Assembly: GCA_937927905.1 (NCBI GenBank)
Contig: CALFWP010000196.1
Location: 1 to 6,320, forward strand
Direction: 5' to 3'
DNA from: an uncultured Neomegalonema sp.
GTDB taxonomy: Bacteria > Pseudomonadota > Alphaproteobacteria > Rhodobacterales > Rhodobacteraceae
DNA: 6,320 bases
A model generated the notes under the pieces. The model had not been told where the DNA came from and did no database searches. It saw only the letters and a list, made by a program, of their open reading frames with translations. The position numbers and the translations under genes were made by a program. Below, piece by piece: positions 4,994-6,320 of the stretch; the stretch's first letter is position 1; the number at the start of each line of letters is the position of its first letter.

Positions 4994-6320
4994 ATGACCG
5001 ATATCACCATCACCCTGCCCGACGGAGCCACACGCAGCTATCCGTCCGGAACCACGGGCGGCGCGGTTGCGGCGGATATTTCCAAATCTTTGTCCAAAAT
5101 CGCCCTGGCTGTCACGGTGGACGGAAAGCTGGATGACCTGTCCCGCCCCCTGAGCGCCGATACCGATCTGGCAATTGTGACGGCCAAAGATGACAAAATG
5201 GCAGATAAATCACTGGAGCTGATCCGCCATGACTGCGCGCATATCATGGCGCGCGCAGTGCAGGAAATCTGGCCGGACACCAAAGTCACCATCGGACCGG
5301 TAATCGAGAACGGCTTTTACTATGACTTTGACCGTGACGAGGCGTTTTCCAGCGAAGACCTTGAAAAGATTGAGCGGAAAATGCGCGAGATCATCGCGCT
5401 TAAAGACCCGGTGCGCACCGAGGTCTGGGAGCGGGACCGCGCCGTACAGCACTACAAGGACAATAACGAGCCTTACAAAGTCGAGCTGATCGACGCCATC
5501 CCCGGGGATGAGCCGCTGCGCATGTACTGGCACGGATACTGGCAGGATCTGTGCCGGGGGCCGCATCTGGCCCATACCGGACAGGTGCCGGCCGATTGCT
5601 TTAAACTCACCGGCGTTGCGGGGGCGTACTGGCGCGGAGACAGCAATAACAAGATGCTGCAACGCATTTACGGTGTCGCCTTCCGCACGAAAAAAGAACT
5701 GGATGCCTATCTGCACCAGCGGGCGGAGGCGGAAAAGCGCGACCACCGCAAACTCGGGAAGGCGCTGGAGCTGTTCCATTTTCAGGATGAGGCCCCGGGC
5801 ATGGTGTTCTGGCACCCGAACGGATGGGCGGTATATCGCGCGCTTGAGGATTACATGCGCAAGCGCCTCAATGCCGCCGGATACAAGGAAATCCGCACCC
5901 CGCAGGTGGTTGACCGCAAGCTGTGGGAAAAATCCGGTCACTGGGACAAGTACCGCGAAAACATGTTCATCACCGAGATCGACGAGGAGCATGCCAATGA
6001 AAAGCGCACAAACGCGCTAAAACCCATGAACTGTCCCTGTCATGTGCAGGTGTATAATCAGGGCCTGAAATCATACCGCGACCTGCCCTTGCGTCTGGCG
6101 GAATTCGGCTCCTGTCACCGGTATGAGCCGTCCGGCTCGCTCTCGGGGCTGATGCGGGTGCGCGGATTCGTGCAGGATGACGCGCATATTTTCTGTACCG
6201 AAGATCAAATCGAGTCCGAAACCGCAGCCTTTATCGAATTGCTCTCCAGCATTTATAAAGACCTTGGGTTCGAGAAATTTGATATCAAATTCTCCACCCG
6301 CCCTGAAACCCGTGTGGGAT
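4994..6320 (+). CDS. thrS: Threonyl-tRNA synthetase (5' part, 442 of about 640-650 codons)
   Basis: ThrRS charges tRNA-Thr with threonine and edits mischarged Ser-tRNA-Thr in the cytoplasm. Domains in order: TGS domain (about residues 1-65), N2 editing domain with HDCAH (His79, His83) and CRGPH (Cys187, His191) that form the deacylation site, a linker, and the class II catalytic core from about residue 255. Seen in the core are the motif 1 region (MRKRLNAAGYKEIRTPQVV), MNCPCHVQ with Cys347, motif 2 FGSCHRYEPSGSL with Arg376, and GFVQDDAHIF with His398. Cys347, Arg376 and His398 match E. coli Cys334, Arg363 and His385 at a constant offset of 13; the first and last are zinc ligands. The third zinc ligand, motif 3 and the anticodon-binding domain lie past the window edge. 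The ATG at 4994 gives the family start MTDITITLPDGA, with GGGAAA at 4981-4986 as Shine-Dalgarno. It is divergent from purC. Confidence 0.98.
   Translation, partial: MTDITITLPDGATRSYPSGTTGGAVAADISKSLSKIALAVTVDGKLDDLSRPLSADTDLAIVTAKDDKMADKSLELIRHDCAHIMARAVQEIWPDTKVTIGPVIENGFYYDFDRDEAFSSEDLEKIERKMREIIALKDPVRTEVWERDRAVQHYKDNNEPYKVELIDAIPGDEPLRMYWHGYWQDLCRGPHLAHTGQVPADCFKLTGVAGAYWRGDSNNKMLQRIYGVAFRTKKELDAYLHQRAEAEKRDHRKLGKALELFHFQDEAPGMVFWHPNGWAVYRALEDYMRKRLNAAGYKEIRTPQVVDRKLWEKSGHWDKYRENMFITEIDEEHANEKRTNALKPMNCPCHVQVYNQGLKSYRDLPLRLAEFGSCHRYEPSGSLSGLMRVRGFVQDDAHIFCTEDQIESETAAFIELLSSIYKDLGFEKFDIKFSTRPETRVG

Noticed and set aside
4948..5136. A 62-codon frame starting at an ATG behind a G-rich run, possible leader peptide for thrS
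   Set aside because: It runs 143 bases into thrS in another frame, has no run of threonine codons, and no attenuator-like hairpins follow. The thrS start at 4994 fits the family without it.
5210..5992. A 260-codon minus-strand open frame antisense to thrS
   Set aside because: The sense frame is clear ThrRS with its editing residues and catalytic motifs. The antisense product resembles no family that I know and has no upstream Shine-Dalgarno or promoter of note.

Overview
This window looks like an ordinary stretch of chromosome from an alphaproteobacterium. The PurL, PurC, PurS and ThrRS sequences read as alphaproteobacterial: the PurL N-terminus has the HGLKPDEYQRILDLIGREP block, ThrRS has MNCPCH rather than the enterobacterial MNCPGH, and a PAS_5-like protein is present. 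I cannot fix the order or genus from sequence alone. Coding density is high, base composition is moderately GC-rich, and I see no insertion sequence, CRISPR array, tRNA or rRNA.

Layout from left to right. Bases 1-909 (minus) hold the first 303 codons of purL, cut by the window edge. Bases 963-1604 (minus) encode a PAS_5-type PAS-domain protein. An AT-richer divergent spacer of about 160 bases follows. Bases 1769-2638 (plus) encode a ten-helix EamA/DMT-family permease, whose 3' end overlaps by 12 bases the end of a small predicted lipoprotein gene (2627-3046, minus). That gene overlaps purQ (3043-3714, minus) by an ATGA junction. Upstream of purQ come purS (3721-3963, minus) and purC (3985-4749, minus). 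A 244-base divergent region separates purC from thrS, which starts at 4994 (plus) and runs off the right edge after 442 codons.

How the genes work together. purC, purS, purQ and purL serve de novo purine synthesis. PurL (small, glutaminase-less type) needs PurQ as glutaminase and PurS as bridging subunit to make formylglycinamidine synthase, and PurC makes SAICAR three steps later in the pathway. The tight spacing of purC-purS-purQ-lipoprotein indicates one operon. A candidate sigma70-like promoter (TTGCGG-N17-TATACA, minus strand, 4813-4841) lies upstream of purC, and a near-perfect 16-base palindrome sits over its predicted start site. purL lies on the same strand but is cut off from purQ by about 2.1 kb holding the lipoprotein gene, the reversed permease gene and the PAS gene, so it probably depends on a promoter upstream of the PAS gene or in the 53-base spacer. 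thrS is divergent and unrelated in function.

I found no convincing new multi-gene system. The points that merit a second look are the uncharacterised lipoprotein coupled to purQ, the interrupted pur cluster, and the palindrome at the purC promoter.
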